A stretch of DNA of 22,303 nucleotides from a virus. Below the pieces are notes generated by a model. The model worked only from the letters and a program-made list of their open reading frames with translations, was not told the DNA's origin and searched no databases. The DNA lies in IMG/VR virus record IMGVR_UViG_3300017724_000100, positions 1-22,303 of that record; one strand, given 5' to 3'. Both the position numbers and the translations under genes were made by a program. Shown one piece after another: positions 1-6,583 of the stretch. Each line of letters begins with the position of its first letter. Within the stretch, counting starts at the first letter, position 1.

Positions 1-260
1 CCAACTGTACTACTTGTTACAGTAGAATCATCACTTGCGACACCATCTGCCCAACCGTGTGCGTTACCGTTCATATCTGTACAATTTGAATCATTGTTGA
101 TAGCACAATACTGAAAGTAGTTGCCACTACCATCTTGAACAACTTCTAAAGTAAGATCGTCACCAACTTGGTTCACATATATTTCATTTGCCATACAAGA
201 TTGTGCATAGAAAAAAGATACGAATAGGACTTTACCTAACTTGGATAATAGTGATTTCAT
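1..260 (-). CDS. Curlin-like secreted repeat protein, 3' end beyond window
   Basis: The ATG at 260 follows a good ribosome binding site (GGAGAAGGAAG). The protein starts with a signal peptide (basic n-region MKSLLSKLGK, hydrophobic core, likely cut after CMA at about residue 24). The mature part opens NEIYVNQVGDDLTLEVVQDG, which matches the opening of the secreted repeat protein at 1313-2035 almost position for position. The Q-x-G spacing resembles curlin (CsgA/CsgB) repeats. Two cysteines lie further on, in YCAINNDSNC. The start overlaps the end of the FecR gene by 29 bases, so the two are probably translationally coupled. The C-terminal part is outside the window, so the number of repeats is unknown. 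Inference: a second amyloid-type subunit exported through the phage CsgG pore. It could instead be another extracellular beta-rich protein. Confidence 0.7.
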   Translation of the reverse strand, partial: MKSLLSKLGKVLFVSFFYAQSCMANEIYVNQVGDDLTLEVVQDGSGNYFQYCAINNDSNCTDMNGNAHGWADGVASDDSTVTSSTV

Positions 261-1353
261 TATTACTTCCTTCTCCAATAGGTATATCGTAGAGTTCTAT
301 TTCATCTTGTTTCAAATTAATTCTGTAGTCGTGGTTCTTACTCAAATTAGCATCAAACACATTATTACCACCATCTCTTCTAAATTTCCAGTTTGTATTG
401 TAATCATATATCTCAACACCTGTATCTGGATTTTTACCTAACGCCACACCATCTTGCATTTTAGTAAATTCATCTCTCATCTGCAACGCAAGTTGTTCAT
501 TAAGAATATCTAAAATATCTGCAAGCAAATCTGCACCAAGCCAATCTAAGTCTAATTCAGTTGACCATGTTGAATCTTTAACATCTAATAATTCGTTAGT
601 TTGAAATGCATCAAACTGAAGAAAATCTATTCCTAAGAAATCTGCAAGTTTCTTCGCTCTTTCAGCTTCATCATCAACTTCTAATTCTATAGGTTTCTTT
701 CGAATTAATAAATTTAAAATACTATTCTCATCCAAATCAAGTATTACTGGTTTAGAAGGTTCTGAGTATGGACTAGGCACAATTGTTGCTTGGAATGCTT
801 GGTTCATTATAACCATACCAACTTCTGAAGCCACTGTAATTTCACCAACAACACAAATACCAAAGTCATTACACGATGGTAGAAGGATAATTGTACTACT
901 ACCAAGTTCATCTATTGTCATAGAAAAATCAGTACCCCTAACACCAACTACGGCGGTAGGAGTCCTGATCTTTATATTTTGTCTACTGTTTTTTGCAATT
1001 TGTCCAGATGCATATCTCATTGTACCAAAAGAGGCCTTCAGAGATAATGAACCTGTCTGAGTATTAGGGTCATATACAAATGAATCAATGATTAACTTTG
1101 AGTGTTCTGTTACATCCACTCTAGTATCATCTATGAATTCAATAGCAGTTCTTCCATTCTTTGTACGAACAGTATCCATTGATTCCATACCGAAACCTTT
1201 GTCTATAGAGTCAAATCCATCTTCTCCACGTTCAATATTAGTAACACCTTTTTGTTCTATAACTTGTCCAATGTTAGCATACGCTGAACTTGTTATTATA
1301 ACAAAAAATATACTAGTCAGACTGCACGATATCAATGTCAAAACTATCACCAT
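232..1353 (-). CDS. Secreted FecR-domain protein
   Basis: A 373-residue protein read from the ATG at 1353; a TTG one codon upstream is less likely. It has a hydrophobic signal segment (about residues 1-26, ending SSAYA) followed by a FecR-type domain (about 27-170). Visible landmarks are the pattern DTVRTKNGRTAIEFIDDTRVDV, broken here as DTVRTKNGRT then AIEFIDDTRV, then a glycine-containing LKASFGTMRYASG segment and the hallmark IRTPTAVVGVRGTDF at about 129-143. The remaining 200 residues are acidic and unrecognised. In bacteria FecR domains occur in anti-sigma regulators and also in exported beta-rich proteins. No sigma factor or TonB receptor gene is adjacent, and a cleavable signal rather than an internal transmembrane helix suggests an exported form. 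It sits between two curlin-like genes and overlaps both, so it probably belongs to the curli-type cassette. Confidence 0.75.
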   Translation of the reverse strand: MVIVLTLISCSLTSIFFVIITSSAYANIGQVIEQKGVTNIERGEDGFDSIDKGFGMESMDTVRTKNGRTAIEFIDDTRVDVTEHSKLIIDSFVYDPNTQTGSLSLKASFGTMRYASGQIAKNSRQNIKIRTPTAVVGVRGTDFSMTIDELGSSTIILLPSCNDFGICVVGEITVASEVGMVIMNQAFQATIVPSPYSEPSKPVILDLDENSILNLLIRKKPIELEVDDEAERAKKLADFLGIDFLQFDAFQTNELLDVKDSTWSTELDLDWLGADLLADILDILNEQLALQMRDEFTKMQDGVALGKNPDTGVEIYDYNTNWKFRRDGGNNVFDANLSKNHDYRINLKQDEIELYDIPIGEGSNNEITIIQVR

Positions 1354-2035
1354 CAATGCTAAGGTCTACAGTCTGGTCTTTAATTCCACTCTGATTAATA
1401 TCAATTGTACCACCACCGCCAGTTACATCTACTTCTATTCCGTGTCCGTGTACTCCATTACCTGTCTGTATTGTTGTTACTTTAACACCTTCATCACTAT
1501 TAGCACTTGTAGTTGCTAATGATGCACTATTATCAATATTAACTGTAAGAGCAGCATAAGTTCCATTTATTGTAGAGTTAATAATATTATTATCTCCATC
1601 AACAACAAAATTAACTACTGAATTTGAAGCGTCAGCTGTCTCTCCAATGTCAAATGAAAAGGCGTTGGTATCGCCTTCTGTTGTAATATTGAGAGTAATA
1701 TCGTCACAATTCCCAGCTGCAGAAGTACTACAATCTAAGTCTACTGTGTTACTAGAACCAGTAAATTCCCAGAGACCAGTATAGTCTGCACCCTTAATTG
1801 TCGCAGTAATTATGTTATAATTACCTTGTTGGGTTATGTCGAAATTCATCCCATCTCCATTAATCACAGCAGCAGTAGTAGCATTGCCTACTTTGTTATC
1901 AGTACCGTCCTGTGTAATGTCTAGGTCTAGATTGTCGCCAACTTGTGTGATATAAATTTCATTTGCTCCAAGTATGGAAGGCAACATCAATGCAGTCATC
2001 ATAATAAAGATTGACCCTACTATATTTTTGGTCAT
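1313..2035 (-). CDS. Curlin-like secreted repeat protein
   Basis: A 240-residue protein with a strong ribosome binding site (AAGGAGAAGAAATG) and a signal peptide likely cut after ILGA (about residue 24). The mature protein is rich in Asp, Asn, Thr and Gly and contains repeated beta-strand units with Q-x-G turns: IYITQVGDNLDLDITQDG near the N-terminus, FDITQQGNYN in the middle, and IDINQSG and FDIDIVQSD at the C-terminus. Curlin subunits of bacteria are built from repeats with conserved Gln, Gly and Asn, so this looks like a distant curlin relative. It begins 9 bases after csgG ends and overlaps the FecR gene by about 40 bases. Inference: a substrate exported by CsgG that forms an extracellular fibre or adhesive layer. 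The repeats are too degenerate for certainty, and a free-standing phage fibre protein is the alternative. Confidence 0.7.
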   Translation of the reverse strand: MTKNIVGSIFIMMTALMLPSILGANEIYITQVGDNLDLDITQDGTDNKVGNATTAAVINGDGMNFDITQQGNYNIITATIKGADYTGLWEFTGSSNTVDLDCSTSAAGNCDDITLNITTEGDTNAFSFDIGETADASNSVVNFVVDGDNNIINSTINGTYAALTVNIDNSASLATTSANSDEGVKVTTIQTGNGVHGHGIEVDVTGGGGTIDINQSGIKDQTVDLSIDGDSFDIDIVQSD

Positions 2036-2044
2036 TTCTTCTCC

Positions 2045-2851
2045 TTATTGTAAGCTTGCGTCTTCGTAACTCCACAAACCTTTTGTTTCGCCCTTTCTTA
2101 TCATATCAATAACTGCTTGGTCGATTGCACATTTAACTGCAACAGAAGTCGGCTCATTTGCGGCCGCACCACTTTCTAATTCAAATGCTTTAGTTCCCAA
2201 ATCGAAGAATCTAAATACATTCAAATCGTCCTTTACACTGGCAATTGTTTTAGTAACATTAGTGGCTAATATTACCTTACCAGAATTCACTGAAACAAGT
2301 CTCATTGAAACTGTTACTTGATCCGTTCTGTAAGAAGTATCACCGCCTACTCCAAAGTAACGCAATCCGTTACCACCGCTGACGATATTGGCATCATAAC
2401 CTACGATACCTCCTTCTAATATTAAACCAGCTAACTTTAAGGGCTTAAGTTCTGGTTTTTTTTCGCCTTTTTCATATTGTTCATATGTGGATTTTGCTAG
2501 TTGTCTTTCTTTAACTAGGTTATTAAGTCCACCTCTTTCAATCACTATAAACCAATCGCCCTTTGAGGCACTTTGTAATGCATCTATAACCCAGGCATCT
2601 GCTCCTTGGGTTACAGCAGAAGATAGTGATGAAAATCTTTCATTAGGTTTTCGTTGTCCTGTTTTATCCTTAAACTCATAAACTGCAATAGTCATTGGAG
2701 GAGCATCAAGTTTTGGTAAATCTTCTAATTTTTCTTGAACACCACTTACAAATTCAGTTGGCGGTAGTACTTCTAATTTATCCTGTACTACTGCTTGTGT
2801 ACATCCTCCCAATAAGCAAGTTGCAATAATAAATATAACAAGATGTTCCAT
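2045..2851 (-). CDS. csgG: Curli secretion pore lipoprotein CsgG
   Basis: A 268-residue homologue of CsgG, the outer-membrane lipoprotein that forms the curli export channel. The ATG at 2851 lies one base after the csgF stop; a TTG at 2863 is a weaker option. The N-terminus is a lipoprotein signal with lipobox LLGGC (Cys17). Conserved family features are IAVYEFKDKTGQRKP, WFIVIERGGLNNLVKERQ, LILEGGIVGYDANIVSGG, GLRYFGVGGDTSYRTDQVTV and VFRFFDLGTKAFELESG, then a late GLW. Length and order match E. coli CsgG (277-residue precursor). By eye, the constriction loop after KP reads NERFSSLSSAV where E. coli has YPASNFSTAV, so the Tyr and Phe ring residues seem replaced. It lies directly downstream of csgF and upstream of curlin-like genes. 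No CsgE gene is visible. Confidence 0.93.
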   Translation of the reverse strand: MEHLVIFIIATCLLGGCTQAVVQDKLEVLPPTEFVSGVQEKLEDLPKLDAPPMTIAVYEFKDKTGQRKPNERFSSLSSAVTQGADAWVIDALQSASKGDWFIVIERGGLNNLVKERQLAKSTYEQYEKGEKKPELKPLKLAGLILEGGIVGYDANIVSGGNGLRYFGVGGDTSYRTDQVTVSMRLVSVNSGKVILATNVTKTIASVKDDLNVFRFFDLGTKAFELESGAAANEPTSVAVKCAIDQAVIDMIRKGETKGLWSYEDASLQ

Positions 2852-2852
2852 A

Positions 2853-3305
2853 CTAAAATCCAAATCCTGTCAATGGAACTACGAGTTCGGTAAATGAACC
2901 ATCTTCTTCAGTAATCTGAACTGTAATGGTGCCTGCTGTTAAATCCTTTTCCCAGTATATGGTTGCACCTTCTAAGTCAGCAGTACCAGATAGAGCACCA
3001 TCATCTTCAAACATACTATCAACTAGATTCTTAGAAATTTGAGCATAAATTCTAGATTCTACGTTTTGAATAAATTTGTTTATAGTTTTATTTGCTTCTT
3101 CTCTTGCTGCTTCTCGATCAGCTGCATCAAGATCATCTTGTAATTTTTCTTTCCTATTATGTTCAATCTGAGCGATTGATAAAAAATGTTGTGACTGTCC
3201 AATTCCACTAAATGATGGACTTCCAAAACTGTGTACTAAATCGCCTGCATAACTAATTGTCGGTATTATTGCTAACAGACTTATTGTTGCTTTTAACGTC
3301 TTCAT
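2853..3305 (-). CDS. csgF: Curli assembly factor CsgF
   Basis: A 150-residue protein (E. coli CsgF is 138). The chosen ATG at 3305 begins MKTLKATISLLAIIPTISYA, a clear signal peptide. Upstream in-frame starts would place charged residues in front of it. The mature N-terminus, DLVHSFGSPSFSGIGQSQHF, matches the CsgF N-terminal segment that inserts into the CsgG barrel (E. coli MTFQFRNPNFGG..). A charged helical stretch follows (about residues 60-100), then a beta-rich tail, ATIYWEKDLTAGTITVQITEEDG, as in CsgF. In bacteria CsgF caps the CsgG pore and couples secretion to nucleation of the fibre. The gene overlaps the end of the upstream holin-like gene by about 50 bases and ends one base before csgG. 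Confidence 0.88.
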   Translation of the reverse strand: MKTLKATISLLAIIPTISYAGDLVHSFGSPSFSGIGQSQHFLSIAQIEHNRKEKLQDDLDAADREAAREEANKTINKFIQNVESRIYAQISKNLVDSMFEDDGALSGTADLEGATIYWEKDLTAGTITVQITEEDGSFTELVVPLTGFGF

Positions 3306-3594
3306 GTCTAGATCCATATCTTTGTAATATTTCTTCAATATCCCCATCTATAGGTTTACCTTCTTTATCATAATGTTCTAATAGCATAGAGAGCTTCATA
3401 TTGAGTCGTATCATATCATTATCAAGCATTCTTACTCTGTCAACCAGTGCAATAAGTGTACCCATTGTTTGTCCTATGATTGGATCAATTGTCTCTGTAA
3501 CCCATTTCCATATGAAGTATACAAAATATCCAAGACCCATCGCTGCTATAATAGGGAAACCATAGTCTTTTATTGCATTGGTAAGTTCGTCCAA
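3253..3594 (-). CDS. Small membrane protein, holin-like (copy 2)
   Basis: A 113-residue protein with one strong transmembrane segment near the N-terminus (about 12-32, GFPIIAAMGLGYFVYFIWKWV). An amphipathic, coiled-coil-prone helix (about 40-75) follows, then a hydrophilic C-terminus. The architecture and many positions match the upstream 92-residue protein, so the two are probably diverged duplicates. One N-terminal helix plus a coiled coil resembles BhlA/XhlA-type holin families, but no family is assigned with confidence. The ribosome binding site is TAGGAGATAAATTTGGATG. It lies between late promoters and csgF, which suggests a late envelope role: inner-membrane permeabilisation or support of the CsgG machinery. 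Confidence 0.6.
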   Translation of the reverse strand: MDELTNAIKDYGFPIIAAMGLGYFVYFIWKWVTETIDPIIGQTMGTLIALVDRVRMLDNDMIRLNMKLSMLLEHYDKEGKPIDGDIEEILQRYGSRHEDVKSNNKSVSNNTDN

Positions 3595-3603
3595 ATTTAT
3601 CTC

Positions 3604-3882
3604 CTAATCACGCCTTGCATCTTCTTTACCTTCATTAGCAGCTATTCTGTCAATGTTAGGTTTTATACCAAACGCATAACTCATCAATGCATCAATTTTC
3701 ACTAAGTCATTATTCATAGTCTGAACACGATTATCCAAAGAACCAATTATTCCTCTTAGTGTGTTTACACTATCAGTAACACCCTTTAATATAAATCTAA
3801 TTGTAAGGAAAACAAAATAACCAGCAGCAATTGCCCCTGCAATCGGAGCTCCTACGTCACCGATGAACGATAATATATCCAT
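3604..3882 (-). CDS. Small membrane protein, holin-like (copy 1)
   Basis: A 92-residue protein. Residues 6-33 form a hydrophobic helix rich in Gly and Ala (IGDVGAPIAGAIAAGYFVFL). The helix after it, SVNTLRGIIGSLDNRVQTMNND, parallels the LIALVDRVRMLDNDMIRLN segment of the downstream protein, so the two genes look like a tandem duplication. The leader has a GAGAGAGAAATAGT ribosome-binding region and T4-type late boxes at 3911 and 3953. Small size, a single N-terminal membrane helix and late control fit a holin or a pinholin-like partner. The position next to csgF and csgG leaves open an accessory role in curli-type export. Confidence 0.6.
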   Translation of the reverse strand: MDILSFIGDVGAPIAGAIAAGYFVFLTIRFILKGVTDSVNTLRGIIGSLDNRVQTMNNDLVKIDALMSYAFGIKPNIDRIAANEGKEDARRD

Positions 3883-3910
3883 ACTATTTCTCTCTCAATC
3901 AATTAGCTAC

Positions 3911-3918
3911 TATTTATA
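3911..3918 (-). promoter_or_regulatory. T4-type late promoter box
   Basis: An exact TATAAATA on the minus strand, 29 bases upstream of the ATG at 3882. TATAAATA is the -10 element read by the T4 gp55 sigma factor with gp33, and gp33 is encoded in this window. No sigma70 -35 element is seen in front of it. Confidence 0.7.
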
Positions 3919-3941
3919 AGAAACTCAATCTATCCTGTCTT

Positions 3942-4133
3942 CTAACGAGTTCTATTTATATCCCAAAATTCTTTGGGGGATACAAATGTATTGTTCCATT
4001 CTTGATTGATATTTCTATATTCCCAAAAGATATGATTAACCCACACAAAACTCAAAGCAACAAGAATTCCACATATGAGAAAATAAATCTTCTGGCCTTT
4101 AGTGAAGAAATGATCGTCATTCCAATTGTCCAT
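3942..4133 (-). CDS. Small single-pass membrane protein, unknown
   Basis: A 63-residue protein starting at the ATG at 4133. Two in-frame GTG codons just upstream are less likely starts, and AAAGGATAGGTGG provides the ribosome binding region. It has an acidic and aromatic N-terminus (MDNWNDDHFF), one hydrophobic helix (about residues 17-38, IYFLICGILVALSFVWV) and a polar C-terminus ending INRTR. It is the first gene after the late promoter at 4155 and leads the run into the holin-like and csg genes. I do not recognise the family. Size and topology would suit a lysis accessory or small envelope protein. Confidence 0.6.
   Translation of the reverse strand: MDNWNDDHFFTKGQKIYFLICGILVALSFVWVNHIFWEYRNINQEWNNTFVSPKEFWDINRTR
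3953..3960 (-). promoter_or_regulatory. T4-type late promoter box inside a coding end
   Basis: A second exact TATAAATA on the minus strand. It lies within the last codons of the 63-residue membrane protein gene and upstream of the box at 3911. It may be a tandem late start for the csg cassette, or a chance match in A+T-rich DNA. Confidence 0.4.
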
Positions 4134-4154
4134 CACCACCTATCCTTTCGTATA

Positions 4155-4162
4155 TATTTATA
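4155..4162 (-). promoter_or_regulatory. T4-type late promoter heading the csg cassette
   Basis: An exact TATAAATA on the minus strand, 21 bases upstream of the ATG at 4133 and 35 bases beyond the gp32 terminator. Its place right after a terminator marks the start of a new late transcription unit covering 4133 down to 1. Confidence 0.75.
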
Positions 4163-4196
4163 TAAAAAGGTTGTTTTTACAACAATAAATATTTGA

Positions 4197-4234
4197 CATA
4201 AAAAAAGGACAGAGTTTTGACACCCTGTCCTTTT
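4197..4234 (-). terminator. Rho-independent terminator after gene 32
   Basis: A 10-bp perfect stem (4203-4212 with 4225-4234, arms AAAAGGACAG and CTGTCCTTTT) with a 12-base loop. On the minus strand it runs straight into a T run. It lies about 115 bases downstream of the gp32 stop and separates that gene from the late csg cassette. Confidence 0.9.
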
Positions 4235-4260
4235 CCCACACTAAGTTTTCTTTCTATTCA

Positions 4261-4302
4261 GTATAGTCTAGCTGTCTAGTGTGTTGTATACTACAACTAT
4301 AC
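4261..4302 (-). other. Compact three-way-junction-like fold in the gene 32 3' UTR
   Basis: A closing stem of 7 bp (4261-4267 with 4296-4302, GTATAGT and ACTATAC) encloses two small hairpins: CTAG-CTGT-CTAG at 4268-4279 and TTGTA-CTA-TACAA (minus strand TTGTA-GTA-TACAA) at 4284-4296. The rest of 4235-4350 shows no gene. Seen by eye only; possible roles are mRNA stability or processing between gene 32 and its terminator. Confidence 0.35.
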
Positions 4303-4350
4303 CTAATCTATTTTGGGTCTGTGTGTTACACCGCTACCCTAGCATAGATA

Positions 4351-5253
4351 CTATTCGTTTGCCAACTTTTCAAAGTATGACATGGCATCATCATCGTCAT
4401 CAGATGCCGCAGCCACCGTAGAAGGTTCTGGGGTTGGTTCTGATTTGAACTTTGGAGTGAAATCCACAGTATCTTCATCAACCATTTGAGCAGCAGTTTT
4501 ACCTGTTGCAACAGTTCCAGTAAGAACTGCATCTAGACGAGCCTTCAATTCATCATATGATTTAAAGTTTGACGGCGCAAGAAACTCAGCAAGAGAATGC
4601 TGTGACTTGTAGATTGTTTCCAACTCTTCATCAGTTGATTTCAATGCAGATTTAGCATCCAAACCAGACTTATCGTAGTTCCAATAACCATCTACTTTCC
4701 TGATCTTCAACATGAAGTTCGCACCTTCCCAAAAATCAAATGGGTTGATTGGTGTTTCATCAGGGAACTCAGGTTGCATTGCTTCCATGAGTTTGTCAAA
4801 GATTTTCTTACCGAATCGGTAAAGCATAACCTTACCCTCGTTTTGAGGATTAGTCGGATCACTTACCACATATACGTTTGCATAGTATTGCAATTTACGT
4901 TTCTGTTTACGAGCAATCTCTTTATCACTCTCAATACCAGAGTTCCATAGTTGCGAGTTATACTCACTAATAGGGTCTTTCTGATTGATTGTGGTTAGAG
5001 AGTTCTCAATAAACCACTGTCCAGTTGGGCCTTGGAATGCGTGATTCCAAACTCGTACCCAAGGAAGTTCTTCACCCTCTGGTGCTGGTAGGAATCGAAG
5101 TACTGCGTACCCATTGCCTGCCTTATCAACCTGTGGTTTCCACAGACGTTCATCCACATAGGACTTTTTTTCTGTGGATGGTGATTCATCCTTTTGGACT
5201 TGTTGTAGTAGTTTATCCAGACTGTTCTGGTTTCTTAGTGCTGAAATTGACAT
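4351..5253 (-). CDS. 32: Single-stranded DNA-binding protein gp32
   Basis: A 300-residue homologue of T4 gp32 (301), the single-strand binding protein that organises phage replication, recombination and repair. The diagnostic stretch is YYANVYVVSDPTNPQNEGKVMLYRFGKKIFDKL at about residues 120-152, matching T4 YWANILVVKDP..NEGKVFKYRFGKKIWDKI; then WEGANFMLKIRKVDGYWNYDKS. The C-terminus is acidic (ASDDDDDAMSYFEKLANE), the tail gp32 uses to contact partner proteins. The protein contains no cysteine at all, so the zinc-binding His-Cys3 site of T4 gp32 is absent. It has its own sigma70-type promoter (5319-5347), an unstructured A-rich leader and a strong terminator. The T4 gp32 mRNA is autoregulated through its leader; the same may hold here. 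Confidence 0.95.
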   Translation of the reverse strand: MSISALRNQNSLDKLLQQVQKDESPSTEKKSYVDERLWKPQVDKAGNGYAVLRFLPAPEGEELPWVRVWNHAFQGPTGQWFIENSLTTINQKDPISEYNSQLWNSGIESDKEIARKQKRKLQYYANVYVVSDPTNPQNEGKVMLYRFGKKIFDKLMEAMQPEFPDETPINPFDFWEGANFMLKIRKVDGYWNYDKSGLDAKSALKSTDEELETIYKSQHSLAEFLAPSNFKSYDELKARLDAVLTGTVATGKTAAQMVDEDTVDFTPKFKSEPTPEPSTVAAASDDDDDAMSYFEKLANE

Positions 5254-5318
5254 ATATTTTCTCCGTATGTTTTTCGTATGTTAAAGTATTTCACGTTATT
5301 CATTATGTAACAGTATAT

Positions 5319-5347
5319 ATAATACCTAAAACTCATGCATTTGTCAA
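5319..5347 (-). promoter_or_regulatory. Sigma70-type promoter for gene 32
   Basis: TTGACA (5342-5347), a 17-base spacer, then TATTAT (5319-5324) on the minus strand. The leader to the ATG at 5253 is about 60 bases, A-rich, with the near-repeat ACATACGAAAA / ACATACGGAGAAAA. The second copy carries the ribosome binding site. Confidence 0.8.
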
Positions 5348-5403
5348 TAAGTTTTTGTAAAATATATATTTTAGTGTAGGGTATTTGCATATGAAACTCA
5401 TTA

Positions 5404-6105
5404 TTAAAGACTCTTCATCAATGGAAAGATTTTAGCAATCTCAATTGCACATTTCTTTGCAACTTCCATATGTTCTTTTTGTGTTCCATTCGCACTACGA
5501 AGTTCAATGTAGTGAACCCATGATCGTAAAGAACCTTGCATATATAATCGTGTCTTAGTCATACCCTCTGGTAGAACTACACGAGCCTGTTCTTTTGCAA
5601 TACCATTATCAATCGCCCACTGATACGCTTGTTTTGCTTGATTGATAACGCCATGTTGTCTACGATTCCAATCTGTAATCAACTCTTGCGTCTTTGTGTC
5701 AAGTTGTATCCTTGGGTCATTCTCAATCTCAATTGAGTTTTGACGATTCTTAGTATCTTGTAAACGACATTCTCTTGTCGTAAACGCATCACCCATTGAA
5801 GATGGTTCTGCATACCGTTGAGAGAATTCTTGAAAAGCGAAACTACGATGCCGCACAATTTGATGTGCAATATCTCTAGTTGTTTCTATTTCAATAGTTG
5901 CACTGGCCATTTCTAGTGGACTCCAGTGTTTGTGTTTAACTAGATATTTGATTAACTTTTCAGATGTACTTTTGTTTATCTGATTAGCTGGATTAGATAC
6001 ACGAGCACAGTACGCAATTAAGTCCTGTACATCATCAACCCCAATGATACCTGTTTCATCATTAGGTGGTTGACTGTAACTAATCAATTTTGCTGATGTT
6101 ACCAT
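5404..6105 (-). CDS. thyX: FAD-dependent thymidylate synthase ThyX
   Basis: A 233-residue flavin-dependent thymidylate synthase that makes dTMP from dUMP using methylene-tetrahydrofolate and NADPH. The family signature RHRx7S is present as RHRSFAFQEFSQR (residues 85-97). Further family features are HWSPLEMASATIEIE upstream, and RVVLPEGMTKTRLYMQGSLRSWVHYIELR downstream, read as two segments. I prefer the ATG at 6105, which has AAGGAC at good spacing. The start at 6135 would add ten residues and overlap the preceding gene. It lies between the small AbrB-like gene and gp32. With nrdB it supplies nucleotides for phage DNA synthesis. ThyX is frequent in marine phages; length is in the normal range. 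Confidence 0.95.
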   Translation of the reverse strand: MVTSAKLISYSQPPNDETGIIGVDDVQDLIAYCARVSNPANQINKSTSEKLIKYLVKHKHWSPLEMASATIEIETTRDIAHQIVRHRSFAFQEFSQRYAEPSSMGDAFTTRECRLQDTKNRQNSIEIENDPRIQLDTKTQELITDWNRRQHGVINQAKQAYQWAIDNGIAKEQARVVLPEGMTKTRLYMQGSLRSWVHYIELRSANGTQKEHMEVAKKCAIEIAKIFPLMKSL

Positions 6106-6124
6106 CGTTTTTAGTCCTTGTGAT

Positions 6125-6319
6125 TCAGTCACCATTATCTTCTTTCTTTTTCAAACTATAACCACCATCAGGTAGTTCTTCCCATAACAAAGTATCGCCT
6201 GTATCCCAGCCAACCGAGTCGATTGATCCTGCTGGAAATTCAAAAAACAATTCCTTTGTTTTGCCATCCTGTTGGACTTCTACCAACCATGTATTTTGTG
6301 ACGTTTGTTTATATTTCAT
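6125..6319 (-). CDS. Small AbrB/SpoVT-like protein, unknown
   Basis: A 64-residue protein. The C-terminal half, DSVGWDTGDTLLWEELPDGGYSLKKK, has the GW.xGD.L pattern with a following beta-hairpin seen in swapped-hairpin AbrB/MazE-type proteins. The N-terminal half looks like two beta strands (NTWLVEVQQDGKTKELFFEFP). That resemblance is weak and a DNA-binding role is only a guess. It lies 20 bases upstream of the chosen thyX start, so the two are probably co-transcribed. No toxin partner is adjacent. Confidence 0.6.
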   Translation of the reverse strand: MKYKQTSQNTWLVEVQQDGKTKELFFEFPAGSIDSVGWDTGDTLLWEELPDGGYSLKKKEDNGD

Positions 6320-6367
6320 AACAACCTTCTAAGTAGAGTAGTTTTATATCATACTCAGGATATACTA

Positions 6368-6583
6368 TCACCCTTTTCGGCGTGGCCGAAATGGCACCTT
6401 AGTAGAGTTATCTTCTAACCTTTTAGATAGAATACCACAACGCTTCACTAACTCTGCGTTATCGTATTCCAAAGATTTAACTCGTTCACCTGTTTCCACA
6501 AGCTTTGCACGATAAAAATCTCGTTCTCTAGCAAGTTCATTCGATTCGTTTGAACGAACTGGATCTGCTGTTTGCACTTCCAT
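6368..6583 (-). CDS. Small coiled-coil protein, unknown
   Basis: A 71-residue charged protein. Residues 15-58 have heptad-like spacing of Leu and Val (ELARERDFYRAKLVETGERVKSLEYDNAELV) predicting a coiled coil. The C-terminus is very basic (PFRPRRKG). Its ATG overlaps the last base of the gp59 gene, indicating translational coupling with the helicase loader. No family is recognised. A small replication accessory that binds protein or nucleic acid through the basic tail is possible. Confidence 0.6.
   Translation of the reverse strand: MEVQTADPVRSNESNELARERDFYRAKLVETGERVKSLEYDNAELVKRCGILSKRLEDNSTKVPFRPRRKG

Noticed and set aside
1088-1519. Long plus-strand open frames across the csg and other genes
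   Set aside because: They run antisense to well-supported genes, lack ribosome binding sites and show no recognisable protein features.
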